Shown one piece after another: positions 17,827-28,962 of a DNA stretch of 64,000 nucleotides. The notes beneath the pieces were generated by a model. It saw only the letters and a program-made list of their open reading frames with translations, made no database searches and was not told where the DNA came from. The translations under genes and the position numbers were made by a program. The stretch is from assembly GCF_029968095.1 (NCBI RefSeq), contig NZ_JASCIR010000003.1, positions 186,001-250,000 on the forward strand, given 5' to 3'. The DNA comes from Streptomyces solicavernae (GTDB lineage Bacteria; Actinomycetota; Actinomycetes; Streptomycetales; Streptomycetaceae). Numbering within the stretch: position 1 is the first letter of the stretch; each line of letters begins with the position of its first letter.

Positions 17827-19254
17827 TCAGCCCGCGACCACCTCACGCCAAGCCCCCCGCACCCCCTCCGCCACATCCTGCGCCCCCACCGGCGCCCCCC
17901 GCGCCGCCAGGCGGGCCGCGAGGCCGTGGAGGAAGGCGGCTGCGGACGCGGCGTCCACCGGGGAGAGGCCCGCGGCAAGCAGCGAGCCGGCAAGGCCCGA
18001 CAGCACATCCCCGCTCCCCGCCGTGGCCAGCCACGACGTACCCGTCGGATTCACCCGCACCGGCCGCCCGCCCGGCGCCGCGACCAGCGTCGTCGACCCC
18101 TTGAGCAGCACCGTCGCCCCGTACGCCTCCGCCAGCCGCCGCACCGACGCCAGCCGCGCCGCCTCGACCTCCGCGCGGTCCACGCCCAGCAGCGCCGCCG
18201 CCTCCCCCGCGTGCGGCGTGAGCAGCGTGGGGGCCGTGCGGGCGCGCACCGTCGCCCGGTCGGCGAGGCGGAGGCCGTCCGCGTCCACGAGCACCGGAAC
18301 GTCGGCCGCGAGCACATCCCGTACGCGCTCCGCGTCGTCGCCCAGGCCGGGCCCGACCACCCACGCCTGTACGCGGCCGGCCTTGGACGGCGGACCGGCG
18401 TGCACCAGCGTCTCCGGGTACCGGTCGATCACCGCGTCCGCCGCGGGCCCCACGTACCGCACCGCCCCCGCGCCCCCGCGCAGCGCGCCCGCGACCGCGA
18501 GGACCGCGGCGCCCGGGTAGCGCGCGGAACCGGCCGCGATGCCGACGACCCCGCGCCGGTACTTGTCGCTCCCGGCCCCCGGCACCGGAAGCAGCGCCGC
18601 CACATCCGCGTACTGCAACGCCTCCAGGTCGGCCGTGGCGGGCAGGTCGAGGCCGATGTCGATCAGGCGGACCGCACCCGTCCGCTCCTGCGCGGGGTCC
18701 ACGAGCAGCCCCGGCTTGTACGCGCCGAACGTCACCGTCGCGTCCGCCCGCACCGCCGGCCCGCGCACCTCCCCCGTGTCCGCCTCCACGCCGCTCGGCA
18801 GGTCGACGGCGACGACGAAGGCCCCGGACGCGGCGGCGAGTCCGGCCAGCCGGGCCGCCTCCGGCCTCAGTCCGCCCCTGCCGCCGATGCCGACGATGCC
18901 GTCGAGGACGAGCCGGGCGCCCGCGATGTCCCGCTCGGGCGCGGCGGACACCCGGCCGCCCGCCGCGCGCAGCGCCCGCAGCCCGCCCGCGTGCGTGCGC
19001 TCCGGCGCGAGCAGCACCACCGCGACCCCGGCGCCCCGGCGCGCGAGCCGGGCGCCCGCGTACAGCGCGTCGCCCCCGTTGTCGCCGCTGCCGACGAGCA
19101 GCACGACCCGGGAGCCGTAGACCTTCCCCAGCAACTCGGCGCAGGCGGCGGCGAGTCCGGCCGCCGCCCGCTGCATCAGCGCGCCCTCGGGCAGCCGCGC
19201 CATCAGCTCCCGCTCGGCCGCCCGTACCGTCTCGACACCGAACGCCGTACGCAT
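17827..19254 (-). CDS. nnr: Bifunctional NAD(P)H-hydrate epimerase / ADP-dependent dehydratase
   Basis: 475 residues, a natural fusion. The N-terminal YjeF epimerase (about 1-210) has LVGSGDNGGDALYAGARL; the C-terminal ribokinase-like dehydratase (about 220-475) has NPTGTSWLATAGSGDVLSG with the catalytic aspartate D416. Together they repair the hydrated forms NADHX and NADPHX. The ATG at 19252-19254 lies 10 bases after the acpS stop, so glmS, acpS and nnr form one transcription unit. Confidence 0.95.
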   Translation of the reverse strand: MRTAFGVETVRAAERELMARLPEGALMQRAAAGLAAACAELLGKVYGSRVVLLVGSGDNGGDALYAGARLARRGAGVAVVLLAPERTHAGGLRALRAAGGRVSAAPERDIAGARLVLDGIVGIGGRGGLRPEAARLAGLAAASGAFVVAVDLPSGVEADTGEVRGPAVRADATVTFGAYKPGLLVDPAQERTGAVRLIDIGLDLPATADLEALQYADVAALLPVPGAGSDKYRRGVVGIAAGSARYPGAAVLAVAGALRGGAGAVRYVGPAADAVIDRYPETLVHAGPPSKAGRVQAWVVGPGLGDDAERVRDVLAADVPVLVDADGLRLADRATVRARTAPTLLTPHAGEAAALLGVDRAEVEAARLASVRRLAEAYGATVLLKGSTTLVAAPGGRPVRVNPTGTSWLATAGSGDVLSGLAGSLLAAGLSPVDAASAAAFLHGLAARLAARGAPVGAQDVAEGVRGAWREVVAG

Positions 19255-19264
19255 ACGAAGACGC

Positions 19265-19633
19265 TCACCCTTCCGCGATCACCACGGCGGAGGCGACCCC
19301 CGCGTCATGGCTCAACGACACGTGCCAGCCGCGCACCCCGAGCTCCGCGGCCCGCTGCGCGACCGTTCCCTTCACGCGCAGCCGGGGCTGCCCGCTGTCC
19401 TCGACGTACACCTCGGCGTCCGTCCAGTGCAGCCCGGCCGGCGCGCCGAGCGCCTTGGCCAGGGCCTCCTTCGCCGCGAACCGGGCGGCGAGCGAGGCGA
19501 TGCCGCGCCGCTCGCCGCTGGGCAGCAGCAACTCCCGCTCGATGAAGAGCCGTTCGGCCATCCCCGGGGTCCGCTCCAGGGACGCCTTGAAGCGGTCGAT
19601 CTCGGCCACGTCGATGCCCACCCCGATGATCAT
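19265..19633 (-). CDS. acpS: Holo-[acyl-carrier-protein] synthase
   Basis: 122 residues, the trimeric AcpS-type phosphopantetheinyl transferase. Magnesium ligands are D8 in [12 protein letters not shown] and E56 in [12 protein letters not shown]. It loads 4'-phosphopantetheine onto acyl carrier proteins for fatty acid and, in Streptomyces, polyketide synthesis. The ATG start overlaps the glmS TGA by four bases (ATGA). Confidence 0.95.
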   Translation of the reverse strand: MIIGVGIDVAEIDRFKASLERTPGMAERLFIERELLLPSGERRGIASLAARFAAKEALAKALGAPAGLHWTDAEVYVEDSGQPRLRVKGTVAQRAAELGVRGWHVSLSHDAGVASAVVIAEG

Positions 19634-21477
19634 TCGACGGTGACCGACTTCGCGAGGTTGCGCGGCTGGTCCACCTCGTTGCCGCGCGCCGTGGCCAGTT
19701 CGCAGGCGAAGACCTGCAACGGCACCGTCGCCATCAGGGGCTGGAGCAGCACCGGCGTGGCCGGAATGCGGATCAGGTGGTCCGCGTACGGCACGACCGC
19801 CTCGTCGCCCTCCTCCGCGATCACGATGGTGCGGGCACCCCGCGCCCTGACCTCCTGGATGTTGGACACGATCTTGTCGTGCAGCACCGAGCGCCCGCGC
19901 GGCGACGGCACCACCACGACCACCGGCACGCCCTCCTCGATCAGCGCGATCGGCCCGTGCTTGAGCTCCCCGGCCGCGAAGCCCTCGGCGTGCATGTACG
20001 CCAACTCCTTGAGCTTCAGGGCCCCTTCGAGCGCGACCGGATACCCCACGTGCCGCCCCAGGAACAGCACCGTGTCCCGGTCGGCGAGGGAGCGCGCCAG
20101 CGCCCGCACCGGCTCCATGGTCTGAAGGACCTGCTCGACCTGCCCGCCGATCTGCGCGAGCTCCCGGATCACCGCGTGGATCTCGTCGCCCCACTTCGTA
20201 CCGCGCACCTGGCCCAGATACAGCGCGACCAGATAGCAGGCGACGAGCTGGGTGAGGAACGCCTTGGTGGAGGCGACGGCGACCTCGGGCCCTGCGTGCG
20301 TGTAGAGCACGGCGTCCGACTCGCGCGGGATCGTCGAGCCGTTGGTGTTGCAGATCGCGAGCACCTTCGAGCCCTGCTCGCGCGCGTGCCGCAGCGCCAT
20401 CAGCGTGTCCATGGTCTCGCCGGACTGCGAGACCGCCACGACCAGGGTGCGGGCGGCGAGGATCGGGTCCCGGTACCGGAACTCGCTGGCCAGCTCCACC
20501 TCGCAGGGGATTCGCGTCCAGTGCTCGATGGCGTACTTGGCGATCAGCCCCGCGTGGAAGGCCGTACCGCACGCCACGATCACGACCTTGTCGACCTCGC
20601 GCAACTCCGCGTCGGGGATACGGAGTTCGTCGAGGCTCAGCGAACCGGAGGCGTCGATCCGGCCGAGCAGCGTGTCGGCGACGGCCTTCGGCTGCTCGGC
20701 GATCTCCTTCAGCATGAAGGAGGCGTAGCCGCCCTTCTCCGCGGCCGAGGCGTCCCAGTCGATGTGGAACGTGCGTACGTCCGCGGGGTTCCCGGCGAAG
20801 TCCGTGACCGTCACCCCGTCCCGGCGCAGCTCGACCACCTGGTCCTGGCCCAGCTCGATCGCGGAGCGGGTGTGCGCGATGAACGCCGAGACGTCCGAGG
20901 CGAGGAACGACTCGCCCTCGCCGACGCCCACCACGAGCGGGGAGTTGCGGCGCGCCCCGACCACCACGTCCGGCTCGTCCGCGTGCACGGCGACCAGGGT
21001 GAACGCCCCGTCGAGCCGCCGGCACACCAGGCGCATCGCCTCGGCCAGGTCGGCGCAGACCGAGTACTCCTCGGCGAGCAGATGCGCGACGACCTCGGTG
21101 TCCGTCTCGGAGTCCAGGCGGTGCCCGCGCCCGGCGAGTTCGTCCCGCAGCGCGGCGAAGTTCTCGATGATGCCGTTGTGGACGACGGCGACCCGGCCCG
21201 CGTTGTCGAGGTGCGGGTGGGCGTTGGCGTCGGTGGGGCCGCCGTGGGTGGCCCAGCGGGTGTGCCCGATCGCGCTGGAACCGGCCGGCAGCGGCCGGTC
21301 CACCAGCGCCTTCTCCAGATTGACCAGTTTCCCGGCCTTTTTCGCGGCCGCCAGTCCGCCGTCGGCGGCGACCGCGACGCCCGCCGAGTCATAGCCCCGG
21401 TACTCAAGCCGCTTCAGCCCGGCGAGCACCACGTCAAGCGCCGACTGCGAGCCGACGTAACCCACGATTCCGCACAT
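19630..21477 (-). CDS. glmS: Glutamine-fructose-6-phosphate aminotransferase GlmS
   Basis: 615 residues. Cys2 after Met1 (MCGIVGYVG) is the N-terminal nucleophile of the glutaminase domain; two SIS isomerase domains follow ([26 protein letters not shown]) and the end KSVTVE is the conserved C-terminal loop. It makes glucosamine-6-phosphate for peptidoglycan and glycoconjugates. No glmS ribozyme is seen upstream, and the 240 bases to coaA are a plain divergent region. glmM, the next pathway enzyme, is 2 kb away on the same strand. Confidence 0.97.
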   Translation of the reverse strand: MCGIVGYVGSQSALDVVLAGLKRLEYRGYDSAGVAVAADGGLAAAKKAGKLVNLEKALVDRPLPAGSSAIGHTRWATHGGPTDANAHPHLDNAGRVAVVHNGIIENFAALRDELAGRGHRLDSETDTEVVAHLLAEEYSVCADLAEAMRLVCRRLDGAFTLVAVHADEPDVVVGARRNSPLVVGVGEGESFLASDVSAFIAHTRSAIELGQDQVVELRRDGVTVTDFAGNPADVRTFHIDWDASAAEKGGYASFMLKEIAEQPKAVADTLLGRIDASGSLSLDELRIPDAELREVDKVVIVACGTAFHAGLIAKYAIEHWTRIPCEVELASEFRYRDPILAARTLVVAVSQSGETMDTLMALRHAREQGSKVLAICNTNGSTIPRESDAVLYTHAGPEVAVASTKAFLTQLVACYLVALYLGQVRGTKWGDEIHAVIRELAQIGGQVEQVLQTMEPVRALARSLADRDTVLFLGRHVGYPVALEGALKLKELAYMHAEGFAAGELKHGPIALIEEGVPVVVVVPSPRGRSVLHDKIVSNIQEVRARGARTIVIAEEGDEAVVPYADHLIRIPATPVLLQPLMATVPLQVFACELATARGNEVDQPRNLAKSVTVE

Positions 21478-21717
21478 GAGTCGCAGCCTACGACCCCCCG
21501 CCCGCCGATCCCCCGTCAGCCGTGGCGCGAAATCCGATCCCGGGCATCCCGCAGCAGCGGGACCGGGCCTGCGCAGCCGGAGTGCTCGCCCGCCCCGGAT
21601 CTGCGCGGACGAGGACACGGCTGCCTGCGGACGGTCCAGACCTTGTGGAGCGCAAGGCCGGCGGTACGTGACGCACCCCACCCGCCACAGCGTTCATCCA
21701 GCCGCAACAATGTTGTC

Positions 21718-22719
21718 GTGATCTCTTCGCCGCCCCGAAGCGCCCACCGCAGTGCGCACCGCCGCGCCGAGCCGACGCCGTACGTCGACCTGACGCGCGC
21801 CGAGTGGAGCGCGCTGCGCGACAAGACGCCGCTGCCGCTCACCGCCGACGAGGTCGAGCGGCTGCGCGGGCTCGGCGACGTCATCGACCTGGACGAGGTG
21901 CGCGACGTCTACCTGCCGCTCTCCCGCCTCCTCAACCTCTACGTCGGCGCGACGGACAACCTGCGCGGCGCCCTCAACACCTTCCTCGGCGACACCGGCG
22001 GCGGCCACGGCACGCAGTACGGCACGCCGTTCGTCATAGGTGTCGCCGGTTCCGTGGCCGTCGGAAAGTCCACCGTGGCCCGCCTCCTGCAGGCCCTGCT
22101 CGCCCGCTGGCCGGAGCACCCGCGTGTCGAACTCGTCACCACGGACGGGTTCCTGTGGCCGATGAAGGAGATGAAGGAGCGGGGCCTGCTCTCCCGCAAG
22201 GGCTTCCCCGAGTCGTACGACCGCCGCGCCCTGACCCGCTTCGTCGCCGACATCAAGGCCGGCAAGGACGAGGTCACCGCGCCCGTCTACTCGCACCTGA
22301 TCTACGACATCGTGCCCGGCCGGCGCCTCACCGTGCGCCGCCCCGACATCCTGATCGTGGAGGGCCTGAACGTCCTGCAGCCCGCCCTGCCCGGCCAGGA
22401 CGGCCGCACCCGCGTCGGCCTCGCGGACTACTTCGACTTCAGCGTGTACGTGGACGCCAGGGCCGAGGACATCGAGCAGTGGTACCTCAACCGCTTCAAG
22501 AAGCTGCGCCAGACCGCGTTCCAGAACCCCGACTCGTACTTCCACCGGCACACCGCGGTCTCCGAGGAGGAGGCCCTGGACTACGCCCGCACCATGTGGC
22601 ACACCATCAACAAGCCCAACCTCCTTGAGAACGTGGCCCCGACGCGCGGCCGCGCCGACCTGGTCCTGCGCAAGGGCCCCGACCACAAGGTCCAGCGCCT
22701 CCGCCTGCGCAAGCTGTGA
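21718..22719 (+). CDS. coaA: Pantothenate kinase, type I
   Basis: 333 residues. The P-loop GSVAVGKS is at 111-118, followed by VTTDGFL and the conserved [17 protein letters not shown]. It phosphorylates pantothenate, the first and regulated step to coenzyme A. The GTG at 21718 is the only sensible start before the conserved [19 protein letters not shown]; there is no clear ribosome site, so a leaderless mRNA is possible. It is divergent from glmS, with a 22-base gap to the DUF389 gene. Confidence 0.95.
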   Translation: MISSPPRSAHRSAHRRAEPTPYVDLTRAEWSALRDKTPLPLTADEVERLRGLGDVIDLDEVRDVYLPLSRLLNLYVGATDNLRGALNTFLGDTGGGHGTQYGTPFVIGVAGSVAVGKSTVARLLQALLARWPEHPRVELVTTDGFLWPMKEMKERGLLSRKGFPESYDRRALTRFVADIKAGKDEVTAPVYSHLIYDIVPGRRLTVRRPDILIVEGLNVLQPALPGQDGRTRVGLADYFDFSVYVDARAEDIEQWYLNRFKKLRQTAFQNPDSYFHRHTAVSEEEALDYARTMWHTINKPNLLENVAPTRGRADLVLRKGPDHKVQRLRLRKL

Positions 22720-22741
22720 ACCGGCGGTCTACGCTGCCGGG

Positions 22742-23722
22742 ATGCAGCATCTGCGCCTGATCACGCCGCCGGACCGCACCGACGACGTGGTCGGACTCAT
22801 CGAGAAGACCGTCGGCACCACCCACCTCGCCGTGTTCCCCGGCGCCGCCCGCAACCCGGTCGGCGACGTGGTCACCTGCGACGTGGCCCGCGAGGCCTGC
22901 GACGAACTCCTCGGCGACCTGCGCGCGTTGGAGATCGACAAGTGCGGCTCGATCGCCCTGGAGAACATCGACCTGTCGCTGTCGGACCGCGCCGACAAGG
23001 CCGCGGAGGACGCACCCGGCGAAGGCGCGGACGCGGTGGTCTGGGAGCAGCTCACCGACGCCACGCACGAGGAGTCGACGCTCTCCCTCACCTACGTCGC
23101 GTTCCTCACCCTCGCCACGATGATCGCGGCCTGCGGCGTGGTCCTGGACAACGCGATCCTGATCGTCGGCGCGATGGCGGTCGGCCCGGAGTTCGGCCCG
23201 CTGGCCGGGATCTGCACGGCCGTGGTCCGGCCCGCCCCGCGTCTGGCGCTGCGCTCCCTGATCGCCCTGCTCGTCGGGTTCGCCCTCGCGATGCTGGTGA
23301 CGGTCGGGTTCAGCTACTTCATGGACGCCGTCGGGCTGTTCACCGAGAACAAGCTGGAGGCAGAGCGCCCCAACACGGGCTTCGTCTACGCCCCGGACCT
23401 GTTCTCGTTCGTCGTGGCGGTACTCGCCGGTGCGGCGGGAACGCTCTCCCTGACCTCGGCGAAGTCCGGTGCCCTGGTCGGAGTCGCCATCTCCGTGACG
23501 ACCGTCCCCGCGGCCGCCAACGCCGCCGTCGCACTGACCTACGGAGACATGGGCCAGACCATCGGCTCGGTCAATCAGCTGCTGCTCAACCTGCTCGGCA
23601 TCGCCCTGGCGGGCACGCTCACGCTGCTGCTCCAGAAGTGGCTCTGGTCGGGCCAGCGCGAGCGCGCCGCACAGCAATCGGCTCAGGGCCTGTCCGGTGG
23701 ATCTTCGCGGGACAGGCCCTAA
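22742..23722 (+). CDS. DUF389 integral membrane protein
   Basis: 326 residues. A soluble N-terminal domain (about 1-105, [20 protein letters not shown]) precedes several hydrophobic helices beginning [23 protein letters not shown] and the characteristic [19 protein letters not shown]. This is the DUF389 family, of unknown function. Its TAA overlaps the convergent glmM TAG by two bases, with a hairpin across both ends. Confidence 0.85.
   Translation: MQHLRLITPPDRTDDVVGLIEKTVGTTHLAVFPGAARNPVGDVVTCDVAREACDELLGDLRALEIDKCGSIALENIDLSLSDRADKAAEDAPGEGADAVVWEQLTDATHEESTLSLTYVAFLTLATMIAACGVVLDNAILIVGAMAVGPEFGPLAGICTAVVRPAPRLALRSLIALLVGFALAMLVTVGFSYFMDAVGLFTENKLEAERPNTGFVYAPDLFSFVVAVLAGAAGTLSLTSAKSGALVGVAISVTTVPAAANAAVALTYGDMGQTIGSVNQLLLNLLGIALAGTLTLLLQKWLWSGQRERAAQQSAQGLSGGSSRDRP
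23685..23720. terminator. Shared terminator hairpin of the DUF389 gene and glmM
   Basis: AGGGCCTGTCC at 23685-23695 pairs perfectly with 23710-23720 over a 14-base loop. It lies inside the last codons of the DUF389 gene and reaches the glmM stop, so one hairpin can serve both convergent genes. Confidence 0.65.
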
Positions 23723-25077
23723 CCGAGCGAGGACTTCACCGCGTCCGCCAGCCGTTCGGCCACCGCCCGCGCCTGCTCGATGTCGGCCGCCTCCACCATC
23801 ACCCGTACGAGCGGCTCCGTACCCGAGGGACGCAGCAACACCCGCCCGGTGGCGCCGAGTTGACGCTCCGCCTCGGTGACCGCGCCGGCCAGCCCGGCGG
23901 AGGTGGCGACGCGGGACTTGTCGACGTCCGGGACGTTGATCAGCACCTGCGGCAGCCGCCGCATGACGCCCGCGAGCTCCTTGAGGCTGCGGCCGGTCTG
24001 CGCGACCCGGGCCGCGAGCATCAGGCCGGTGAGCGTGCCGTCGCCGGTGGTGGCGTGGTCGAGGATGATCACATGCCCGGACTGCTCGCCGCCGAGCGCG
24101 TAGCCGTTCTCCTTCATCGACTCCAGGACGTACCGGTCACCGACGGCGGTCTGCACGAGGGCGACGCCCGCGTCCTCCATCGCCAGCTTGAAGCCCAGGT
24201 TGGACATCACCGTCGCCACCACGGTCTCCTGGCGCAGCGCGCCCCGCTCCCGCATGGCGAGCGCGAGCACCGCGAGGATCTGGTCGCCGTCCACCTCCTC
24301 GCCGGTGTGGTCCACGGCCAGGCAGCGGTCGGCGTCGCCGTCGTGCGCGATGCCGAGGTCGGCGCCGTGCTCGACGACGGCGGCGCGAAGGAGCTCCAAG
24401 TGGGTCGAGCCGCAGCCGTCGTTGATGTTCAGGCCGTCCGGCTCTGCGCCGATCGTGACGACCTGGGCACCGGCCCGGGCGAACGCCTCGGGCGAGACCC
24501 GCGCGGCCGCGCCGTGCGCCTCGTCGAGGACGATCTTCAGCCCGTCGAGCCGGTTGGGCAGCACGCCGATGAGGTGCGCGACATACCGGTCGAAGCCCTC
24601 GTCGTACGACTTCACGCGGCCCACGCCGGCGCCGGTGGGGCGCTCCCAGGGGGCGCCGGTGCGGTGCTCCTCGTAGAGCGTCTCGATCCGGTCCTCAAGG
24701 TCGTCGGCGAGCTTGTGGCCGCCGCGCGCGAAGAACTTGATGCCGTTGTCCGGCATGGCGTTGTGGCTGGCGGAGAGCATCACGCCGAGGTCCGCGCCGA
24801 GCACACCGGTGAGGTACGCGACCGCCGGGGTCGGCAGCACGCCGACGCGCAGCACGTCCACCCCGGCGCTGGCCAGACCGGCCACCACGGCGGCCTCCAG
24901 GAACTCCCCGGACGCACGCGGATCACGCCCGACCACGGCCGTCGGCCGATGGCCCTCGAACGTGCCCGCCTCGGCAAGTACGTGGGCCGCCGCGACGGAA
25001 AGTCCGAGCGCCAGCTCGGCCGTCAGATCCGCGTTGGCGACACCGCGCACGCCGTCCGTGCCGAAGAGTCGTCCCAC
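23719..25077 (-). CDS. glmM: Phosphoglucosamine mutase GlmM
   Basis: 452 residues, phosphohexomutase family. The phosphoserine is S104 in [12 protein letters not shown], the magnesium loop is DGDADR and the sugar-binding loop [19 protein letters not shown] binds phosphate near the end. It turns glucosamine-6-phosphate into glucosamine-1-phosphate for UDP-GlcNAc. The GTG start at 25075-25077 has GGAGG 6 bases upstream. It follows rpsI but a strong terminator lies between them. Confidence 0.96.
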   Translation of the reverse strand: MGRLFGTDGVRGVANADLTAELALGLSVAAAHVLAEAGTFEGHRPTAVVGRDPRASGEFLEAAVVAGLASAGVDVLRVGVLPTPAVAYLTGVLGADLGVMLSASHNAMPDNGIKFFARGGHKLADDLEDRIETLYEEHRTGAPWERPTGAGVGRVKSYDEGFDRYVAHLIGVLPNRLDGLKIVLDEAHGAAARVSPEAFARAGAQVVTIGAEPDGLNINDGCGSTHLELLRAAVVEHGADLGIAHDGDADRCLAVDHTGEEVDGDQILAVLALAMRERGALRQETVVATVMSNLGFKLAMEDAGVALVQTAVGDRYVLESMKENGYALGGEQSGHVIILDHATTGDGTLTGLMLAARVAQTGRSLKELAGVMRRLPQVLINVPDVDKSRVATSAGLAGAVTEAERQLGATGRVLLRPSGTEPLVRVMVEAADIEQARAVAERLADAVKSSLG

Positions 25078-25201
25078 TGGTGTCCTCCGTACGTTTCTGC
25101 AGCCTTCGGAACGCTTTTGGCGCTCCGAACATACGCTGAGCATTCGCTGTTGAGCGTCGCTGAGCACTTCTGTCGTTGTACGCCCAACGCGCTTGGTAAC
25201 A

Positions 25202-25242
25202 CGAACGCCCCGGCAGCACAGAGCGTGCCGCCGGGGCGTTCG
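25202..25242 (-). terminator. rplM-rpsI terminator
   Basis: CGAACGCCCCGGC (25202-25214) pairs perfectly with 25230-25242 over 15 bases, 22 bases after the rpsI stop. It implies that glmM has its own promoter in 25078-25201. Confidence 0.8.
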
Positions 25243-25264
25243 AGATGCAGTGAGCAGGCAGCGA

Positions 25265-25786
25265 TTAGCGCTTGCTGTACTGCGGGGCCTTGCGGGCCTT
25301 CTTGAGACCGGCCTTCTTGCGCTCGACCGCACGGTCGTCACGCTTCAGGTAACCGGCCTTCTTCAGGGCGCCGCGGTTGTTCTCGACGTCGGCCTCGTTC
25401 AGGGCGCGGGCGACACCGAGGCGGAGCGCACCGGCCTGACCGGAGACACCGCCACCCGCGATGCGGGCGACGACGTCGTAACGGCCGTCCAGTTCGAGCA
25501 CCTTGAAGGGCTCGTTGACTTCCTGCTGGTGGACCTTGTTCGGGAAGTAGTCCTCAAGCGTGCGCCCGTTGACCTTCCACTTGCCGGTGCCCGGAACGAT
25601 CCGGACGCGGGCGATGGCGTTCTTGCGACGGCCCAGGCCGGCGGCCGGCTGCGGCTCGCCGAAGCGCGCGGCGTTGGACTCCGAGGTGTACTCGCCCTCG
25701 ACGGGCGCGTCCGACTCGGTGGTGTACTGCTCGACGTCGACGATCTCGGTCTCTTCGACCGGCGTCTCAACGGTGGTCTCGGCCAC
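25265..25786 (-). CDS. rpsI: Ribosomal protein S9
   Basis: 173 residues. The S9 core starts near residue 50 ([17 protein letters not shown]) and ends with the conserved C-terminal KAPQYSKR whose tail reaches the P-site tRNA. The first 45 residues are an acidic Glu/Thr/Val-rich extension usual in actinobacteria. GTG start with GAGGAG 4 bases upstream. It lies 46 bases after rplM. Confidence 0.97.
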   Translation of the reverse strand: MAETTVETPVEETEIVDVEQYTTESDAPVEGEYTSESNAARFGEPQPAAGLGRRKNAIARVRIVPGTGKWKVNGRTLEDYFPNKVHQQEVNEPFKVLELDGRYDVVARIAGGGVSGQAGALRLGVARALNEADVENNRGALKKAGYLKRDDRAVERKKAGLKKARKAPQYSKR

Positions 25787-25832
25787 GATTCTCCTCAGAT
25801 CTTTCTTTACGTCTTAGGGGCTGTGGCCGGAA

Positions 25833-26276
25833 TTACTGCGCGACCTGGGTGATCTCGAACGGCACCGGCTGCTGGGCAGCGTGCGGGTGCTGGTCGCCCG
25901 AGTAGATCTTCAGCTTCGAGAGCATCTGACGACCCAGGGAGTTCTTGGGGATCATGCCCTTGACGGCCTTCTCGACGGCCTTCTCCGGGCTCTTCTCAAG
26001 CAGCTCGTCGTAACGGACGGAGCGCAGACCACCCGGGTAACCGGAGTGGCGGTACGCCATCTTCTGGGTCTTCTTGTTGCCGGACAGGTGAACCTTGTCG
26101 GCGTTGATGATGATGACGAAGTCGCCCATGTCCATGTGCGGGGCGTAGGTCGGCTTGTGCTTGCCCCGCAGGAGGTTAGCTGCCGTAGTCGCCAGACGGC
26201 CCAGGACGATGTCCTGCGCGTCGATGATGTGCCACTGGCGAGTGACATCGCCGGGCTTGGGGCTGTACGTACGCAC
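25833..26276 (-). CDS. rplM: Ribosomal protein L13
   Basis: 147 residues, full length, with the signature region [18 protein letters not shown] and [13 protein letters not shown]. It is an early assembly protein of the 50S subunit. GTG start at 26274-26276. First gene of rplM-rpsI, with a predicted promoter 182 bases upstream. Confidence 0.97.
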   Translation of the reverse strand: MRTYSPKPGDVTRQWHIIDAQDIVLGRLATTAANLLRGKHKPTYAPHMDMGDFVIIINADKVHLSGNKKTQKMAYRHSGYPGGLRSVRYDELLEKSPEKAVEKAVKGMIPKNSLGRQMLSKLKIYSGDQHPHAAQQPVPFEITQVAQ

Positions 26277-26633
26277 GGTGTCGTAGCCTTCGCTTCTTCA
26301 GTGAGTGGGTCCTGACATGGCCACCACGGACGATGTACGACAGCCATGGCGGACCTCGGTGACGCAACCGAGTCCTGCCGCTGGTCATCGGCCCGGCGGA
26401 CCGGTGTAAGGGCCCCTCACGTGAGAATGAGCAAGCCAATACACATAACGAACTGGCAGAATACCCGCGCCGCCCCGTACGGGTCAAAACGCGGCCTGGA
26501 GACCGGCACCGCCGGCTCCCCCGCGTGACGCGGTTCTGCCGCCTCCACGGTAACCGACCCCCACGGTGCACGGCACCCGGCGACCGTCAGGCAGCAGCCC
26601 CGCCTCTCCCCCGCAACCCTTAGGATGCGGCCC
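26277..26633. promoter_or_regulatory. 357-bp divergent region, rplM leader and promoter
   Basis: No gene is supported. The half next to rplM is a long leader from the promoter at 26458-26487; the other half must hold the promoter of the divergent exported-protein gene, which I could not define. Confidence 0.5.
26458..26487 (-). promoter_or_regulatory. rplM promoter
   Basis: Minus-strand -35 TTGACC and -10 TATTCT with an 18-base spacer, a good match to the vegetative HrdB consensus. Transcription would start near 26451, giving a leader of about 175 bases. Confidence 0.6.
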
Positions 26634-27488
26634 ATGAGCTTTGGGCAAGGGGGGCCTCAGTGGGGGCCCGGCGCACCGCAGGAACCCCAGTCGCAGGCGC
26701 CCGACTGGGCGGCGCTCGCGGAGGCCTCCGAGTCGCGCAACAAGCGCAAGAAGTGGCTGATGATCGGCGGCGGCGCACTGGCGACGGCCGTGATCGCCGG
26801 CCTCGTCGCGACCGCCGTGGTCTCCGCCAACAGCAAGAACGTGGCGAAGAACCCCGACGACCTGCCCGCCTCCGAGGAGATCCCGAACAGCACCTCGTCG
26901 GGCGGCCCGACCTTCGCCGAGACCAAGGCCCCGCCCCCGCCGGACCCGAAGGAGTACATCTCCGACGCGAAGAAGGACAAGGCGCCGCTGTCCGTCGACT
27001 CGCTGTTCCCCGGCAAGAAGTTCACCAAGGGCAGCACGGTCTACAAGAAGGGCGCCTCGACCTCCACCAAGAAGTGCGCGGACGCCGCCCAGGGCAAGCT
27101 CGGCCCGGTCCTGAAGGCCAACGACTGCAAGCGCCTGATGCGCGTCACGTACGAAAAGGACGGCATCGCGGTGACCATCGGCGTCGCCGTCTTCGAGAAC
27201 GCGAAGCAGGCGGAGAAGGCCAAGGACCAGGCGGACAAGAACAGCAACGTCCTGTCCCTGCCCGGCAAGGGCGTCCCGTCCTTCTGCCGTACGTCGACCT
27301 GCTTCACGACCATCAACTCGTACGGCCGCTACGGCTACTTCACGACCGCCGGATTCACCAACGGCAAGGCGGTCACGGAGAAGGACGACAAGGTCTTCGC
27401 CGCCGCCAAGGACCTGCAGGGCCTCGCCTTCCAGCAGATCCACAAGCGCGGCGAGCGGCAGGCCTCAGCAGCAGCCGGTCTGGGCTAG
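26634..27488 (+). CDS. Uncharacterised membrane-anchored exported protein
   Basis: 284 residues. A Pro/Gln-rich cytoplasmic start, a basic patch (SRNKRKKW) and one membrane helix (about 41-63, [24 protein letters not shown]) place the rest outside the cell. The outer domain has four cysteines ([24 protein letters not shown]) that could form two disulfides. No known family. I chose the second ATG (26634). The end overlaps convergent truA by 24 bases. Confidence 0.75.
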   Translation: MSFGQGGPQWGPGAPQEPQSQAPDWAALAEASESRNKRKKWLMIGGGALATAVIAGLVATAVVSANSKNVAKNPDDLPASEEIPNSTSSGGPTFAETKAPPPPDPKEYISDAKKDKAPLSVDSLFPGKKFTKGSTVYKKGASTSTKKCADAAQGKLGPVLKANDCKRLMRVTYEKDGIAVTIGVAVFENAKQAEKAKDQADKNSNVLSLPGKGVPSFCRTSTCFTTINSYGRYGYFTTAGFTNGKAVTEKDDKVFAAAKDLQGLAFQQIHKRGERQASAAAGLG

Positions 27489-28331
27489 CCCGCCGGGGAG
27501 CGTGCGCTTGTTGCGGGCCTCGCGATTACGCGCGGCCAGCAACTCGTCCCCGGGGTAGCCGACTTCCTCCAGGGTCAGGCCGTGCGGCCGCACGACGTGC
27601 ACGGCCGAGTCCCGTACGCGTGCGGCGAGCACCTTGCCCGGCCAGTCGGTGTCCCGGTGCCCGTCGCCGACGAACAGCAGCGCGCCGATCAGCGAGCGCA
27701 CCATGTTGTGGCAGAAGGCGTCGGCCCGCACGGTCGCCGTGACGATCCCGTCCTCGCCGCGCACCAGGCTCAGCTCCTGCAGCGTACGGATGGTCGTGGC
27801 GCCCTCGCGCTTCTTGCAGTACGCCGCGAAGTCGTGCTCGCCGAGCAGCTGCCGGGCGGCCGTGTTCATGGCGTCGACGTCCAGCTCCCAGTCGTGCCAC
27901 AGCACATGGCCGCGCAGCAGCGGGTCGACGCCGCCGGGGTGGTCGGTGACGCGGTACGCGTAGCGCCGCCAGATCGCCGAGAACCGCGCGTTGAAGCCGG
28001 CCGGTGCCTCTTCGGCCTTCCACACCCGCACATCGTGCGGCAGCCGCCCGGCAAGCCGCCGCAGCAGCTTCTCCCGGTGCTCGGCCCACAGCTCCCCGGG
28101 CAGGTCGACGTGCGCCACCTGCCCGCGCGCGTGCACCCCGGAGTCGGTCCGCCCGGCCACGGTCAGCTCGAAGGTCTCCTTCGACCGGGTCACCGTACGC
28201 AGCGCGGCCTCGATCTCGCCCTGGACGGTCCGCTGCCCCTCCCGCTGCTTGGCCCAGCCGGAGAAGTCCCGTCCGTCGTACGACAGGTCGAGCCGTACGC
28301 GCACGAACCCGGCCGCTGCTTCGTCACTCAC
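27465..28331 (-). CDS. truA: tRNA pseudouridine(38-40) synthase TruA
   Basis: 288 residues. [16 protein letters not shown] opens the fold and the catalytic aspartate lies in [31 protein letters not shown] is also conserved. It isomerises uridines 38-40 in the tRNA anticodon arm. GTG start. It is the last gene after rplQ in the alpha operon region, but a strong terminator lies between them. Confidence 0.95.
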   Translation of the reverse strand: MSDEAAAGFVRVRLDLSYDGRDFSGWAKQREGQRTVQGEIEAALRTVTRSKETFELTVAGRTDSGVHARGQVAHVDLPGELWAEHREKLLRRLAGRLPHDVRVWKAEEAPAGFNARFSAIWRRYAYRVTDHPGGVDPLLRGHVLWHDWELDVDAMNTAARQLLGEHDFAAYCKKREGATTIRTLQELSLVRGEDGIVTATVRADAFCHNMVRSLIGALLFVGDGHRDTDWPGKVLAARVRDSAVHVVRPHGLTLEEVGYPGDELLAARNREARNKRTLPGGLAQTGCC

Positions 28332-28369
28332 CCAGAAAACCCTTCACGTCTCCGGTCCCTCAAGAGAAA

Positions 28370-28401
28370 AGCGGGCCCACCCCGAGAAGGGTGGACCCGC
28401 T
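28370..28401 (-). terminator. Intrinsic terminator after rplQ
   Basis: AGCGGGCCCACCC (28370-28382) pairs with 28389-28401, one mismatch, 6-base loop, followed on the minus strand by TTTT. This is a textbook rho-independent terminator, rare in this GC-rich genome, closing the alpha operon 20 bases after rplQ. Confidence 0.85.
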
Positions 28402-28421
28402 CACGAACGCGAGGCGAAGCC

Positions 28422-28883
28422 TCAGGCGTCCTTCGACTCCTCGGCGGCCGGCGCGGCAGCCTCGGCGTCCTTGGCGGCGCGCTTCGTCGCGGCCTCGGCC
28501 TCACCGGTGGCCTCCTGGGCCACGGTCAGGGCCTCCACCAGCTCGATGACGGCCATGGGCGCGTTGTCGCCACGGCGGTTACCGATCTTGGTGATACGGG
28601 TGTAACCACCCGGGCGGTTCTCGTACCGCGGGCCGATCTCGGCGAAGAGCGTGTGCACGACGCTCTTGTCCGTGATGGTCTGCAGCACCTGGCGACGGTT
28701 GTGGATGTCGCCCTTCTTCGCCTTGGTGATCAGGCGCTCCGCGACCGGACGCAGACGGCGCGCCTTGGCCTCGGTGGTGGTGATGCGGCCGTGCTCGAAG
28801 AGCGACTTGGCGAGGTTCGCCAGCATCGCCTTCTCGTGGGACGCGCTGCCGCCCAGACGGGCACCCTTGGCGGGCTTCGGCAT
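28422..28883 (-). CDS. rplQ: Ribosomal protein L17
   Basis: 153 residues. The L17 core is residues 1-120 ([27 protein letters not shown]); the last 30 residues are an Ala/Glu/Lys-rich tail common in Streptomyces. It lies near the 50S exit tunnel. Follows rpoA by 79 bases and ends the alpha operon. Confidence 0.97.
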   Translation of the reverse strand: MPKPAKGARLGGSASHEKAMLANLAKSLFEHGRITTTEAKARRLRPVAERLITKAKKGDIHNRRQVLQTITDKSVVHTLFAEIGPRYENRPGGYTRITKIGNRRGDNAPMAVIELVEALTVAQEATGEAEAATKRAAKDAEAAAPAAEESKDA

Positions 28884-28962
28884 GGGTTTCTCCTCAGTGT
28901 CTGCCCCGGCCGTATCAGGTACCGGAGTCAGGGCCCCGCAGACGGACGCCTGCGGGCAGCAA

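Noticed and set aside
21478..21717. glmS ribozyme or riboswitch upstream of glmS
   Set aside because: The region shows no conserved ribozyme core, and glmS ribozymes belong to Firmicutes. It looks like a plain divergent promoter region.
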